A stretch of 64,000 nt of DNA from Shouchella clausii (GCF_001598215.1 NZ_BCXJ01000002.1:310001-374000), one strand, 5' to 3'. Shown: positions 51,342 to 60,231, numbered from the stretch's first letter. A program made the numbers and translations. Notes: generated by a model from the sequence alone, not told the origin.

Positions 51342-51494
51342 TTTACTCCTCCATTCGTCACATGCGTCATCCTTTTTAGGTTGTCCATTTTTTTCTATTT
51401 TATCATAGACAGACGTTTGAATAGACGAAATTACCTGGCTTTGACAAAAGTATGTTAAACTAAGCTAAAGCCCGTTAAGAAAGGACGTTGCATC

Positions 51495-52226
51495 ATGGCA
51501 GGTTTAAATGGACAGTTATCTGAGCTGAAAATTGAAAGTACATACTTGGCGGAAATGATTCCTTTATCGATCTATAAACCGCCCCATTATACACCGTTAA
51601 AATCGTACAGACTCTTGATTTGCCAAGATGGCCAAGACTATTTCCGCTTAGGGCGCATTCCGCGCCAAGCGGAGGCATTAATGGAAGAAGGAGATATTGA
51701 GGAAGTTGTTATTGTCGGTGTCCCTTACCCTTCTGTGCCGACTAGAAGAAAATGGTACCATCCAGAAGGTGAAGACGCCGAAAACTATCGACGCTTTCTC
51801 GCATGTGAGCTGCTCCCTTTTCTCGAACAAGAAATTTCAACAGAACCACTCCCAGAAGCACGCATACTTGCGGGGGATTCCCTTGCTGCAACCGTGTCGT
51901 TGCAAACGGCGCTTGAATACCCAAACATTTTCGGAAAAGTTGTGCTCCATTCCCCCTTTGTTTCTGAGCAAGTACTTGAACAAGTAAATCAGTTTTCTAA
52001 CAGCGACTCGTTAACCATCTACCATGTAATTGGGCTAGAGGAGACAGAAGTGACTTTAACAAACGGGGATGTAGCTGATTTTTTGACGCCTAACCGCAGA
52101 GTAAATAAACTGCTTGAACAAGGTCCCTTTTCGTATACGTACTATGAGTTCCAAGGCAATCATACGTGGACATATTGGCAGAAGGATTTGCCTCGGGCGC
52201 TGCAAACGGTGTTGCCGCTCTCCTAG
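51495..52226 (+). CDS. yjcH: Esterase-family protein YjcH
   Basis: A 243-residue alpha/beta-hydrolase of the Fes/IroE-like esterase (D) family. It has the nucleophile elbow AGDSLAATVSL, where the usual GxSxG reads G-D-S-L-A, and the catalytic His in FQGNHTWTYWQ. Linked to yjcG and yjcF in the same order as in B. subtilis. Substrate unknown. Confidence 0.85.
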   Translation: MAGLNGQLSELKIESTYLAEMIPLSIYKPPHYTPLKSYRLLICQDGQDYFRLGRIPRQAEALMEEGDIEEVVIVGVPYPSVPTRRKWYHPEGEDAENYRRFLACELLPFLEQEISTEPLPEARILAGDSLAATVSLQTALEYPNIFGKVVLHSPFVSEQVLEQVNQFSNSDSLTIYHVIGLEETEVTLTNGDVADFLTPNRRVNKLLEQGPFSYTYYEFQGNHTWTYWQKDLPRALQTVLPLS

Positions 52227-52342
52227 CTTACAAGAGAGAGTGCGTGCAATGACATTCAGCTGCCTTTTGTTTTTGCTAATAAAAGTGTGTAAACAAGCGA
52301 AACCGTTCTGATATCATCTAAAAATCGAGGGGGGTTTTTTAC

Positions 52343-52858
52343 TTGAATTACAGCATTGTCATGTTCCCATCTAAACCGTTCCAAGACACGGCAAACGGCT
52401 ATAGGCGGCGTTATGACGCCCATTACGCAAACATACCGCCACATATTACCCTAAAAGAACGTTTTTCAATTGCCGAGGAGGAACGACCTAAAATCATTGA
52501 GGCGTTACGGACCATTGGGAAAAGCCATAAACCAATTGCCATTGACGTTTATAAAGTCGACACGTTTTATCCTCAGTCAACAACCATTTATTATAAAATC
52601 AAAGAAAACGATGGCTTGCTTGCTCTTTATGAAGCTTTACACCGCCATCCGTTTCCGCGCAAGCGGGCGCATCCTGTATTTATTCCCCACATCACGATTG
52701 CCCAGGGATTGCCCCAATCAGAGCATGCTGATATTGTTGGTCAATTGAAAATGATCGATGTTTCCCACCAAGAAACAATTGATCGCTTTCAATTGCTCAA
52801 ACAACTTGACAACGGTTCATGGGCTGTTTATGAAACATTTTTTTTAGAAGGAGATTAA
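52343..52858 (+). CDS. yjcG: 2'-5' RNA ligase-superfamily phosphoesterase YjcG
   Basis: A 171-residue 2H phosphoesterase. The two catalytic HxT motifs are PPHITLKER (residue 34) and IPHITIAQG (about residue 116). It probably acts on 2',3'-cyclic phosphate or similar RNA ends; the substrate in bacilli is not established. Start is TTG with a GAGGGGGG site upstream. yjcF follows 6 nt later. Confidence 0.9.
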   Translation: MNYSIVMFPSKPFQDTANGYRRRYDAHYANIPPHITLKERFSIAEEERPKIIEALRTIGKSHKPIAIDVYKVDTFYPQSTTIYYKIKENDGLLALYEALHRHPFPRKRAHPVFIPHITIAQGLPQSEHADIVGQLKMIDVSHQETIDRFQLLKQLDNGSWAVYETFFLEGD

Positions 52859-52864
52859 GAGGGA

Positions 52865-53302
52865 ATGACTTATTGTACGAAAGTTGCCGCTAGCGCGCAA
52901 GAACACTCGGACTGCGCCAGTGTGCGGCACTATGTATTCATTGAAGAACAAGGCGTCTCCCCTTCCATTGAACGGGATCAGTATGACGAGTCTGCTACAC
53001 ACATCATCATGTACGACGGAAAAACACCGATCGGTACAGGGCGTGTCCGCTTATTGGCTAATGAGGAGGCGAAAATTGAACGGGTTTGTGTGATCAAAGA
53101 AAAGCGTCGGTCAGGTGCAGGGAAACAATTAATGACAGCGCTTGAAGAAGCGTGCGCAAGAATGGGGGCGAAAACAGCAAAGCTCCATGCTCAAACCCAC
53201 GCGAGCTATTTTTATGAAAAGCTTGGTTACACAGTAACTTCCCCTGAATTTATTGATGCTGGCATCCCCCATGTGACGATGAGCAAACCTCTTAATAGCT
53301 GA
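52865..53302 (+). CDS. yjcF: GNAT N-acetyltransferase YjcF
   Basis: A 145-residue GNAT-fold protein. The acetyl-CoA-binding motif A is IERVCVIKEKRRSGAGKQLMTALEE; motif B is in the KLGYTVTSPEF stretch. Substrate unknown. The stop codon adjoins repeat copy D. It is the third gene of the yjcHGF unit. Confidence 0.88.
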   Translation: MTYCTKVAASAQEHSDCASVRHYVFIEEQGVSPSIERDQYDESATHIIMYDGKTPIGTGRVRLLANEEAKIERVCVIKEKRRSGAGKQLMTALEEACARMGAKTAKLHAQTHASYFYEKLGYTVTSPEFIDAGIPHVTMSKPLNS

Positions 53303-53359
53303 CTGATAGAAAACGCTTGTCATACGAGGAGTGCAGGCGAGGGAAGAAGCGAATAGAAC
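53301..53359 (-). repeat. Dispersed intergenic repeat, copy D (3' module)
   Basis: On the minus strand this reads GTTCTATTCGCTTCTT..., CGCCTGCACTCCTCGT, then GACAAGCGTTTTCTATCAGTC. This is nearly identical to the 3' module of copy C at 33085-33148. It starts at the yjcF stop codon and its other end forms one arm of the 28-bp inverted repeat. Confidence 0.75.
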
Positions 53360-53403
53360 AATAGCTGGAGACAGAGTCTCCAGCTATTGTTCTATTCGCT
53401 TCT
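53345..53403. repeat. 28-bp perfect inverted repeat overlapping the fusion gene's 3' end
   Basis: Positions 53345-53372 (beginning AGAAGCGAATAGAACAATAG) are the exact reverse complement of 53376-53403, with a 3-nt loop AGA. The right arm contains the last seven codons (EKRIEQ plus stop) of the minus-strand fusion gene; the left arm includes the end of repeat D. It may act as a bidirectional terminator despite the lack of a T tract. Confidence 0.85.
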
Positions 53404-54430
53404 CTTGCACAGATTTACGTTTTCCTTCCATCGTTAAAGGCTGATCGCGGCGGTCGTCAATACGAATCGATGTTGCCGTCCTCAAGGCTCCTTGTTCAAA
53501 CGGTGCTTCATGGATTTTTTGGATCACTTCAAATAACACAGGCAGCTCTGCCTCAATCAACGTGCTCATAGGGGTAAGCTCGTAACGGATTTGCTTTTCT
53601 TTCCGATAGGAGTCAAGCACTTGTTGGATATATGCTACATAAGCGCTAACGCTTGTAGAAGAAGTACCAATTGGAATGATCGATACGTCTGCAATTGCCA
53701 TTCTCTTGTTCTCCTTTTGCGGAAGCCTCCGCTTTTTTATGTTTTCCGGAAAAGCCAAATAGCCTAACTGTTGATAGGCGGCGATCGCGCATTGAAGATG
53801 CTTCTCGCCAGGCTCTTTCGTTGTCACATGAAGTTGCAACCAGTAGGAAAGAATTAAAACGACCTTCTCGAACCATTTTAGCCACGGCTTGCGGTGAAAA
53901 AGTTGATAAAAGACAACAATAGCCAGAGCCGCATAGGAGGAAACCATTAGCGCTTGTTCTATTGGCGTGAACAAGGAAAGCCCCCCGCTTAGAAGGAAGA
54001 CGCTTAAAAAATAGACGACAACGAGCCCGGTGGAACAACCACGATTGCGAATATCCGCTCTTTTTATCGCCTTTAATCGTTCCGTACAAATACGCCCTCT
54101 TGCACTAAACACTTTATGCTCTGCTCCATGGTACTTTTTTAACGGCTCAGGAAATAGAAAATGCCCAGCAAACAATAAATAAAAGAACGTATAAACAGGC
54201 AACCCATTCCAGCCGCTTGGAACGATTTTGGGCCCAATGATCAAACACAGCAGTGCGACAAAGAGCACGACGAACCGAAATGGCATGGTTTTCACAATCA
54301 GTTTGCCAGCTTGTAAATAAGCTGGCATTCCGGCAGGCTTTCCCCACGAATGTAGCTTGCCCTGTTTATCATAGTAGGCACAAGACAAAAAGCCTGCCCC
54401 GCTGTAAAAAATCCCCACATTAAACGACAT
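53384..54430 (-). CDS. Fusion: DUF1385 (YqhQ-like) membrane protein + YqgV/MTH1187 thiamine-binding domain
   Basis: A 348-residue protein. Residues 1-240 are DUF1385/YqhQ-like: KYHGAEHKVFS, RNRGCSTGLVV and the diagnostic WLQLHVTTKEPGEKHLQCAIAAYQQLG, with about four membrane segments. Residues 244-348 are a complete UPF0045/YqgV domain: MAIADVSIIPIGT, IRYELTPMSTLIEAEL, TSIRIDDRRDQPLTM. These 100-residue domains bind thiamine in solved structures. At the junction AAAAGGAG lies 9 nt before the ATG at 53701, exactly the normal YqgV start, so a separate 105-residue product (53384-53701) may also be made. It is the likely last gene of the thi operon, starting 4 nt after its upstream neighbour; GTG 54454 is an alternative start. 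Confidence 0.8.
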   Translation of the reverse strand: MSFNVGIFYSGAGFLSCAYYDKQGKLHSWGKPAGMPAYLQAGKLIVKTMPFRFVVLFVALLCLIIGPKIVPSGWNGLPVYTFFYLLFAGHFLFPEPLKKYHGAEHKVFSARGRICTERLKAIKRADIRNRGCSTGLVVVYFLSVFLLSGGLSLFTPIEQALMVSSYAALAIVVFYQLFHRKPWLKWFEKVVLILSYWLQLHVTTKEPGEKHLQCAIAAYQQLGYLAFPENIKKRRLPQKENKRMAIADVSIIPIGTSSTSVSAYVAYIQQVLDSYRKEKQIRYELTPMSTLIEAELPVLFEVIQKIHEAPFEQGALRTATSIRIDDRRDQPLTMEGKRKSVQEKRIEQ

Positions 54431-54434
54431 GCCG

Positions 54435-54992
54435 CTAATCCGCAAGCAACTCACCTAATTCCACCGTTTTTACCCAATGCTGAACGTTTTTGGCACTACC
54501 AAAAGAAGGTGCTTCAAAAGTAGCGTCCTCCATTGTCAACGGTTCATGGTTCGTCCACGTATGTAGAACAGAAATGGTGATGTCTTCAGCAGAAGCAGGC
54601 AACGGTTGGACAATCGTGCCCCTCGTGCCAATACTTTGATGTTCTGCCATTTCTGTCGGGTATGCAAAAATAATCCCGTTTTCAACACGCTCGCCTTTAT
54701 AGCGATGTTGTTCTTCTATATCAAGCACTGCCTCGCCAACTTCCACTTCATCTCCCCCAGTAAAGGCAATGCCAATATAGTCGGTTCCATACATGCCTTC
54801 TGCTGGCATTTGCGGCCAGCTCCATTCAAGTGACAACGTACCGTCTTCCGCCCGTTCAGCAACCAATTCAATTTCAGCTTTAAGCTGTTCGTTCGTCATC
54901 GTTTCTTCTTGGTTCAAGTAATAAATACCGCTTAAAGCGATCGCGATCATTAAAATGACCGGCAATATCAATACGACTATATGCTTTCTCAA
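54435..54992 (-). CDS. Membrane-anchored hypothetical protein in the thiamine operon
   Basis: A 185-residue protein: a lysine/arginine start, one N-terminal membrane helix (HIVVLILPVILMIAIALSGIYYL) and an acidic extracellular beta-rich domain (LSLEWSWPQMPAEGMYGTDYIGIAF, later HTWTNHEPLTMEDATF). I do not recognise the family. Start TTG at 54992 has AAGGGGG 6 nt upstream and overlaps the thiD stop. Position between thiD and the thiamine-binding fusion suggests a thiamine-related extracellular role, but this is inference. Confidence 0.65.
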   Translation of the reverse strand: MRKHIVVLILPVILMIAIALSGIYYLNQEETMTNEQLKAEIELVAERAEDGTLSLEWSWPQMPAEGMYGTDYIGIAFTGGDEVEVGEAVLDIEEQHRYKGERVENGIIFAYPTEMAEHQSIGTRGTIVQPLPASAEDITISVLHTWTNHEPLTMEDATFEAPSFGSAKNVQHWVKTVELGELLAD

Positions 54993-55807
54993 TTGCAACC
55001 CCCTTCTTGGCCAAGGCGGCGATAAGCAGCATGATCGGTCGGGCCGATTCCGGCTCCTAATGGGATTCCTTCCGAAATCGCGGCAGTCACATACGCTTTT
55101 GCTGTTTTAGCTGCTTCGATTGGCTTTCTCCCTTTTGCGAGTTCTGCTGCTATCGCTGAAGCAAACGTACAACCAGTCCCATGTGTATGCTTTCTGTCTA
55201 GCCGTTTTGCCTTTAACTCAAAGAAAGCTTGGCCATCATAGCATAAATCAATCGCTTCCCCTTGTTGCAAATGGCCACCTTTCAAAATGACCAGCTTAGG
55301 TCCCATTTTATGCAATTGTACCGCGGCTGCTTTCATTTCAGCAATGGTTTTACATTCTGGTTTATTAAGGAGCATGGCCGTTTCAGGCAAATTAGGCGTA
55401 AATACAGTCGCAAGTGGCAAAAGCTTTTGTACAAGCACCTGTTGGCCTTTCGCCGAAAGAAGCGCTGTTCCACTTGTCGAAGCCATGACAGGATCAACGA
55501 CGATGTTAGCCACTCCATAGGTTTTCGCCAATTCAGCCACCGTCGTGACAATGTCTGCATTGACCAACATGCCTGTCTTGATGACATGAACACCGATATC
55601 ACTTAATACCGCTTCAATTTGGTCCCGTACAATCGTGGCATCAAGTCCTTGCCACGATTGTACGCCAGTTGTATTTTGGGCTGTAATTGCAGTAATGGCA
55701 GTAGCAGCATAAACGCCAAGCTCTTGGCATGTTTTTATATCAGCTTGAATGCCAGCGCCGCCGCTGGAATCTGAACCAGCAACGGAGAGGACTGTTGGAA
55801 TTGGCAT
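54989..55807 (-). CDS. thiD: Hydroxymethylpyrimidine/phosphomethylpyrimidine kinase
   Basis: A 272-residue ribokinase-fold enzyme producing HMP-PP. Features include VAGSDSSGGAGIQADIKT at the N-terminus, MLVNADIV, VVDPVMASTSG and the anion hole/catalytic KHTHGTGCTFASAIAA. It follows thiO by 20 nt. Confidence 0.94.
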   Translation of the reverse strand: MPIPTVLSVAGSDSSGGAGIQADIKTCQELGVYAATAITAITAQNTTGVQSWQGLDATIVRDQIEAVLSDIGVHVIKTGMLVNADIVTTVAELAKTYGVANIVVDPVMASTSGTALLSAKGQQVLVQKLLPLATVFTPNLPETAMLLNKPECKTIAEMKAAAVQLHKMGPKLVILKGGHLQQGEAIDLCYDGQAFFELKAKRLDRKHTHGTGCTFASAIAAELAKGRKPIEAAKTAKAYVTAAISEGIPLGAGIGPTDHAAYRRLGQEGGCN

Positions 55808-55827
55808 CAGTACGCCTCCTTTTATGA

Positions 55828-56934
55828 CTACGAAAAACGTTCTGGCTCAAAAAGGGCGATTGGTACAGGTGGCTTTTGCCCAGCCAACTGCGCACTCGCT
55901 ATTTTTGCGGTAATAGCGCTTAATAAAATGCCGTTCCGGTAATGGCCACAAGCCATAAAAACGCGGGGATGGTTGCGGAGAAAACCGATAAGCGGATAAC
56001 CGTCTTGTGTCGCCGGCCTAAGGCCAGCCCATTTATGAAACGGCGAAAGTTCAGCTAAAAAGGGGACCATCTTATGGTTCCAATTTGTTAGGCGGCGAAT
56101 GCCCTTGTCGGTAATTTCTGTTTGAAAGCCAGCGATATCTTCAGATGCACCATTGACAAGTGTGCCATTTGCTTTTGGGACAAGATACCCTTGGCTTGTG
56201 TATAAAATGTGGCGAATACGGCCTGGTTCAATATTGTAAGCACAAATCTGCCCTCTTATTGGATAAATGGGCAAGTTAAGGCCAAGCTGGCTTTCTAGCT
56301 CTTTCGCCCATGCACCTGTCGCCACAACGAGCTGGTCTGCTGTAAAACGTTGCCCTGAAGCGCTTTGTAGCTCGATGTAGGGCTCTGTTTTTACGAGTGA
56401 AACGTGTTTGAGCTGCTCATAAATGTGGACGCCGCGATTTCTACAAGCCTGTTGCAACGCCTTTACATAATCAGGCGCGTAGACATGAGCTTCTTCTGGA
56501 TAGTGGATCGCACCAATCATGTCTTCAGCAAGCTCAGGCTCTTTCTTCTTCAACTCTTCGCGTGTCAATACGTCGACTTTCGCCCCAAATTCCTCTTGCC
56601 ATGCTTTTCTGGTGGCAAGTGACAACAAATCAGCTTCATGATAAACGCAATGAAGGCTCCCTGATTCTGTAAATTCAAACGTCATGCCTGACTCCTGTTT
56701 CACTAACGCTTGCCATTCTTTAAAAGCACGCAAACTCGCTAAACAGAGGCGAAAAAAATCATCTGGATCCTCGCCAATTTCTGAATACGGGGCAAGCATG
56801 CCTGCAGCTGCGCCAGATGCCTGCCCGCCACATGTGTTTATTTCTAGGACAGAAACAGCCTTGCCGTCCATCGCTAACTGAAAAGCAACAGACAACCCAA
56901 TAACGCCGCCCCCTAAAACAATTGTATGCTCCAT
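55828..56934 (-). CDS. thiO: Glycine oxidase ThiO
   Basis: A 368-residue FAD enzyme of the DAO family; it makes iminoglycine for the thiazole ring. The FAD-binding Rossmann motif is IVLGGGVIGLSVAFQLA, with the conserved RPATQDGYPLIGFL and ACGHYRNGILLSAITA at the C-terminus. It lies 5 nt downstream of thiG. Confidence 0.93.
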   Translation of the reverse strand: MEHTIVLGGGVIGLSVAFQLAMDGKAVSVLEINTCGGQASGAAAGMLAPYSEIGEDPDDFFRLCLASLRAFKEWQALVKQESGMTFEFTESGSLHCVYHEADLLSLATRKAWQEEFGAKVDVLTREELKKKEPELAEDMIGAIHYPEEAHVYAPDYVKALQQACRNRGVHIYEQLKHVSLVKTEPYIELQSASGQRFTADQLVVATGAWAKELESQLGLNLPIYPIRGQICAYNIEPGRIRHILYTSQGYLVPKANGTLVNGASEDIAGFQTEITDKGIRRLTNWNHKMVPFLAELSPFHKWAGLRPATQDGYPLIGFLRNHPRVFMACGHYRNGILLSAITAKIASAQLAGQKPPVPIALFEPERFS

Positions 56935-56939
56935 TTAGA

Positions 56940-57731
56940 CTACCCCTTACTGTGAACGGACAGTAAATCGTCAAGCTGGCTGCTTGCTGTCGCATAACGC
57001 TTCATCGGTATGCGCCCTGCTTCGTAGGACAACAAACCGGCTTCAATGGCTTGTTTCATTGCCAGCGCCATTTTTACTGGATCCTTCGCTTTCGCTACTG
57101 CCGTGTTCATTAATACTCCATCTGCTCCTAATTCCATTGCCTTGGCGACATCGCTTGCTGAACCGAGGCCAGCATCCACAATGATCGGTACAGAAGCCTC
57201 CTCGCTAATTACGCCAAGGTTATACGGGTTTAATATGCCGAGGCCAGTGCCAATTGGAGAAGCTCCAGGCATAACTGCCGCTGCACCAGCTTCCTCAAGT
57301 TTTTTGCAAAGAATTGGGTCATCTGATGTATACGGCAATACAGTAAACCCTTCTTTTGCTAAAGCTTCAGTCGCTTTTAATGTCTCGATTGGATCAGGCA
57401 AAAGCGTTTTTTCAGATACGCTGATTTCGACTTTGATCCAATCACTCAGCCCAGCAGCTCGGGCCAAACGAGCAATACGGATTGCCTCTTCAGCGTTATT
57501 CGCTCCTGATGTGTTTGGCAAGTATTGAAAAGTGCGCCCTTCTAAATGCTGCAAAATCGCATCCTCATCAGGGTGTTCTAAGTTAATGCGGCGAATGGCA
57601 AACGTTAAAACATCCGCGCCAGAGGCTTTAATGGCTTCATTTTGAACAACCGGGTTTGGATAACGGCCTGTCCCAATGAAAAACCGCGATGACAGCGTTT
57701 TTCCACCAATAGCAAGTGGTGCTTTTTTCAT
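56940..57731 (-). CDS. thiG: Thiazole synthase ThiG
   Basis: A 263-residue TIM-barrel enzyme forming the thiazole phosphate from DXP, dehydroglycine and ThiS thiocarboxylate. The Schiff-base Lys lies in DWIKVEIS; other family segments are [27 protein letters not shown] and [18 protein letters not shown]. 2 nt downstream of thiS. Confidence 0.95.
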   Translation of the reverse strand: MKKAPLAIGGKTLSSRFFIGTGRYPNPVVQNEAIKASGADVLTFAIRRINLEHPDEDAILQHLEGRTFQYLPNTSGANNAEEAIRIARLARAAGLSDWIKVEISVSEKTLLPDPIETLKATEALAKEGFTVLPYTSDDPILCKKLEEAGAAAVMPGASPIGTGLGILNPYNLGVISEEASVPIIVDAGLGSASDVAKAMELGADGVLMNTAVAKAKDPVKMALAMKQAIEAGLLSYEAGRIPMKRYATASSQLDDLLSVHSKG

Positions 57732-57733
57732 GT

Positions 57734-57931
57734 TTACCCTCCCCCTACGAAATGGACTAGCTCGATTTTCATTCCTTCGCTCAAAGAAGTGGCCTCCCAG
57801 TCAACCCGGTCAATAATCGTCCCATTGACTTCCGCCACCACTAGTTGGCTCGCTAAGCCAAACTCAGAAACAAGTTCGCTAAGCGTTGTGCTTTCTGCAA
57901 TTCGTTCTTCACCATTCACGACTAATTTCAT
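57734..57931 (-). CDS. thiS: Sulfur carrier protein ThiS
   Basis: A 65-residue ubiquitin-like carrier ending VHFVGGG; the C-terminal Gly-Gly is adenylated by ThiF and converted to thiocarboxylate. One glycine more than the usual GG end is present (VGGG). ThiF is not in the window. ATGA overlap with thiE. Confidence 0.92.
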   Translation of the reverse strand: MKLVVNGEERIAESTTLSELVSEFGLASQLVVAEVNGTIIDRVDWEATSLSEGMKIELVHFVGGG

Positions 57932-58557
57932 TGACTTGCCTCCTCCATCGCAGCGAGCAACGCTTGACTAGCTGCTTTGACGTCACTGGCAGCAACAATT
58001 TCGGTGATGACGCAAATCGCTTCAGCACCAGCCTCGATTACTTCACGGACATTATGACGCTTGATCCCGCCAATTGCCACAAACGGAATCGTCACATGTT
58101 CCTTTACTTCGCGAATATAAGCAGTTGTAACCGGGTCTACTACATCCGCTTTACTGTTTGTTGGAAAAATCGGGCCGACGCCAATATAATCGGCTCCGTT
58201 CTTTTCAGCTTCAAGCGCCTCTTCCAGCTTGTGGGTAGAAACGCCAATGATTTTGTCTGGCCCCAGCAATTTTCTCACTTCTGGAAGGGGCAAATCATCT
58301 TGTCCAACATGGACGCCGCTTGCGTCGACGGCAAGGGCGACATCAATATGGTCATTGACAATAAACGGAATTCCATAATCCGCCGCAAGCTTTTTTAGCC
58401 TACGGGCTTTTTCCAAGACAGCCTTTTTGCTGCTCGTTTTATCACGAAGCTGAATAATGTCAACCCCACCTTGGATGGCTTCTTCCATCACTTCTACGAC
58501 ATCGCGTCCAGGATGGAATTCTTCTCCTGTAATCGCGTAAAGTCGAAAAGGCTTCAT
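57928..58557 (-). CDS. thiE: Thiamine-phosphate synthase ThiE
   Basis: A 209-residue TIM-barrel enzyme coupling HMP-PP with thiazole phosphate to make thiamine monophosphate. The substrate-binding motifs QLRDKTSSK, VNDHIDVAL, GVHVGQDDLPL and GVGPIFPTNSK are intact, so this is ThiE rather than TenI. I chose the ATG at 58557 with AAAGGAG upstream; the frame extends through the riboswitch terminator. Confidence 0.95.
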   Translation of the reverse strand: MKPFRLYAITGEEFHPGRDVVEVMEEAIQGGVDIIQLRDKTSSKKAVLEKARRLKKLAADYGIPFIVNDHIDVALAVDASGVHVGQDDLPLPEVRKLLGPDKIIGVSTHKLEEALEAEKNGADYIGVGPIFPTNSKADVVDPVTTAYIREVKEHVTIPFVAIGGIKRHNVREVIEAGAEAICVITEIVAASDVKAASQALLAAMEEASQ

Positions 58558-58577
58558 GTTGTTCACTCCTTTTGCAA

Positions 58578-58608
58578 AATAAAAAGGCCAAAGCGAGAAG
58601 CTTCGGCC
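58578..58608 (-). terminator. Riboswitch-controlled terminator before thiE
   Basis: Arms GGCCGAAGC and GCTTTGGCC (one wobble) on the minus strand, a 5-nt loop and TTTTTATTTT. It lies between the TPP aptamer and the thiE ribosome binding site, so TPP binding probably promotes termination. Confidence 0.82.
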
Positions 58609-58643
58609 ACATGCAAGCATGTCATTCAATCACGGCAAACCGA

Positions 58644-58733
58644 CTTCCCTCCGCTGGCATCACCCAGATCAGGTTATTAGGGTAAAAGAAATACGTTCTA
58701 ATTCTCAGCCTAACTTCATTAGGCACCCCTAGT
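58644..58733 (-). promoter_or_regulatory. TPP riboswitch (THI element) of the thi operon
   Basis: On the minus strand the aptamer has AGGGGTGCC, GGCTGAGA, then ACCTGATCTGGGTGATGCCAG and CGGAGGGAAG, the conserved THI box. It senses thiamine pyrophosphate and controls the thiE-thiS-thiG-thiO-thiD transcript via the following terminator. Confidence 0.95.
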
Positions 58734-58744
58734 CTTTCTATTTC

Positions 58745-58772
58745 ATTATCGCATACAATGATCCATTTGCAA
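58745..58772 (-). promoter_or_regulatory. Sigma-A promoter of the thi operon
   Basis: Minus-strand TTGCAA (58767-58772), 16-nt spacer, GATAAT (58745-58750), about 12 nt before the aptamer. Confidence 0.65.
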
Positions 58773-58795
58773 AAGCAAAAGTCGCTCTTTAGTGG

Positions 58796-60208
58796 TTACA
58801 ATGATAAAAAACGGGAACCCGCGATACCCGGTTTCGTCATTTCTTTTGGATCAAGAATTTCGTTCAACTCTTCCTCTGAAAGGATGCCCCTTTCAAGGCA
58901 AATTTCCCTGACTGGTCGCCCTGTTTCGATTGCCTCTTTAGCAACACGAGTCGCAACTTCATAGCCGACATGGGGATTGATTGCCGTCACAATACCGACA
59001 CTATGCTCAACGAGTTCGCGACACCGTTCCACATTAGCCGTAATGCCGGAAATGGCGTAATCCTTAAAGACACGCATGCCGTTTTGTAGCACCGTTAATG
59101 ATTGCAGTAAATTAAAAACGAGTACTGGTTCCATCACGTTTAGTTCAAGTTGGCCCGCTTCTGAAGCAAGGCTGATCGTATGGTCATTGCCGATAACTTG
59201 AAAAGAGAGCTGGTTAATGACTTCACACATGACCGGATTAACTTTTCCGGGCATGATCGATGAACCCGGCTGTCGTGGTGGTAAATTGATTTCATTCAAT
59301 CCGGTCCGCGGGCCCGAGCTCATTAAACGTAAGTCATTCGCGATTTTTGATAAATTAATGGCTAAAATTTTTAACGAACTAGAAAGCTCCGTATATGCAT
59401 CTGTATTTTGTGTGGCATCAACAAGGTCCTCCGCCGTTTTCAACGGTAATTGAGTCAAGTCAGCCAAATGTTTTGCCACTCTTTCAATGTATTCCGGTTT
59501 TGCGTTCAAGCCAGTTCCTACAGCCGTTGCACCCATATTGACTTCGTGGAGGTGGTCTGCCGAACGGCTTACCCGTTTTAAATCACGGGCTAGCACTCTG
59601 CGGTACGAGCCAAATTCCTGCCCTAATCGGATAGGAACTGCGTCTTGTAGATGGGTCCGTCCCATTTTTAGGACGCTGTCAAATTCTTCGGCTTTCGCGT
59701 CCATTTCGTTGATCAATTTGTGCAATTCTTCCGTCAAGCCCCGTGTCATATTTAAAGCGGCAATATGAATCGCTGTCGGGAATGAATCATTGGTAGACTG
59801 GGCCATGTTGACGTGTGTATTAGGGCTGACTTTTAAATAATCGCCTTTTTCGCCGCCAAGAATTTCAATCGCCCGGTTAGCAATGACTTCGTTGGCATTC
59901 ATATTAAACGACGTGCCGGCGCCTCCTTGGATTGAATCGACAATAAAATGATCATTCAAACGCCCTTCAATCACTTCATCGCTTGCCTTGATAATGGCTT
60001 CAGCAATGTGAGGACGCAGTACACCGACATCGCGGTTTGCAAGGGCAGCCGCTTTTTTCACATAGCCAAAAGCGCGAATAAGCTCAGGGTGGGGCGGATA
60101 GCCGGTAATCGGAAAATTATCTTTTGCCCGCAGCGATTGGATGCCATAATAAGCATGTTTCGGTACTTGTTTTTCTCCTAGTAAGTCTCGTTCAACCCGG
60201 TACTCCAT
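58796..60208 (-). CDS. aspA: Aspartate ammonia-lyase
   Basis: A 470-residue enzyme deaminating aspartate to fumarate, superfamily sister of fumC in this window. Signatures are GTSFNMNANEVIANRA, STNDSFPTAIH, and the catalytic loop [16 protein letters not shown]-terminus MEYRVERDLLGEKQVP matches the aspartase rather than fumarase type. I chose the ATG at 60208 with AAAAAGGAG 9 nt upstream. Confidence 0.93.
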   Translation of the reverse strand: MEYRVERDLLGEKQVPKHAYYGIQSLRAKDNFPITGYPPHPELIRAFGYVKKAAALANRDVGVLRPHIAEAIIKASDEVIEGRLNDHFIVDSIQGGAGTSFNMNANEVIANRAIEILGGEKGDYLKVSPNTHVNMAQSTNDSFPTAIHIAALNMTRGLTEELHKLINEMDAKAEEFDSVLKMGRTHLQDAVPIRLGQEFGSYRRVLARDLKRVSRSADHLHEVNMGATAVGTGLNAKPEYIERVAKHLADLTQLPLKTAEDLVDATQNTDAYTELSSSLKILAINLSKIANDLRLMSSGPRTGLNEINLPPRQPGSSIMPGKVNPVMCEVINQLSFQVIGNDHTISLASEAGQLELNVMEPVLVFNLLQSLTVLQNGMRVFKDYAISGITANVERCRELVEHSVGIVTAINPHVGYEVATRVAKEAIETGRPVREICLERGILSEEELNEILDPKEMTKPGIAGSRFLSL

Positions 60209-60231
60209 TTCATGCGACTCCTTTTTCTCAT

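Noticed and set aside
53384-53701. Treating the YqgV domain as a separate gene only
   Set aside because: No stop codon separates it from the upstream membrane domain in the given sequence, so I annotate a fusion and note the internal start.
57046-57528. 160-codon plus-strand frame opposite thiG
   Set aside because: Antisense shadow of thiG with no ribosome binding site and no recognisable domain.
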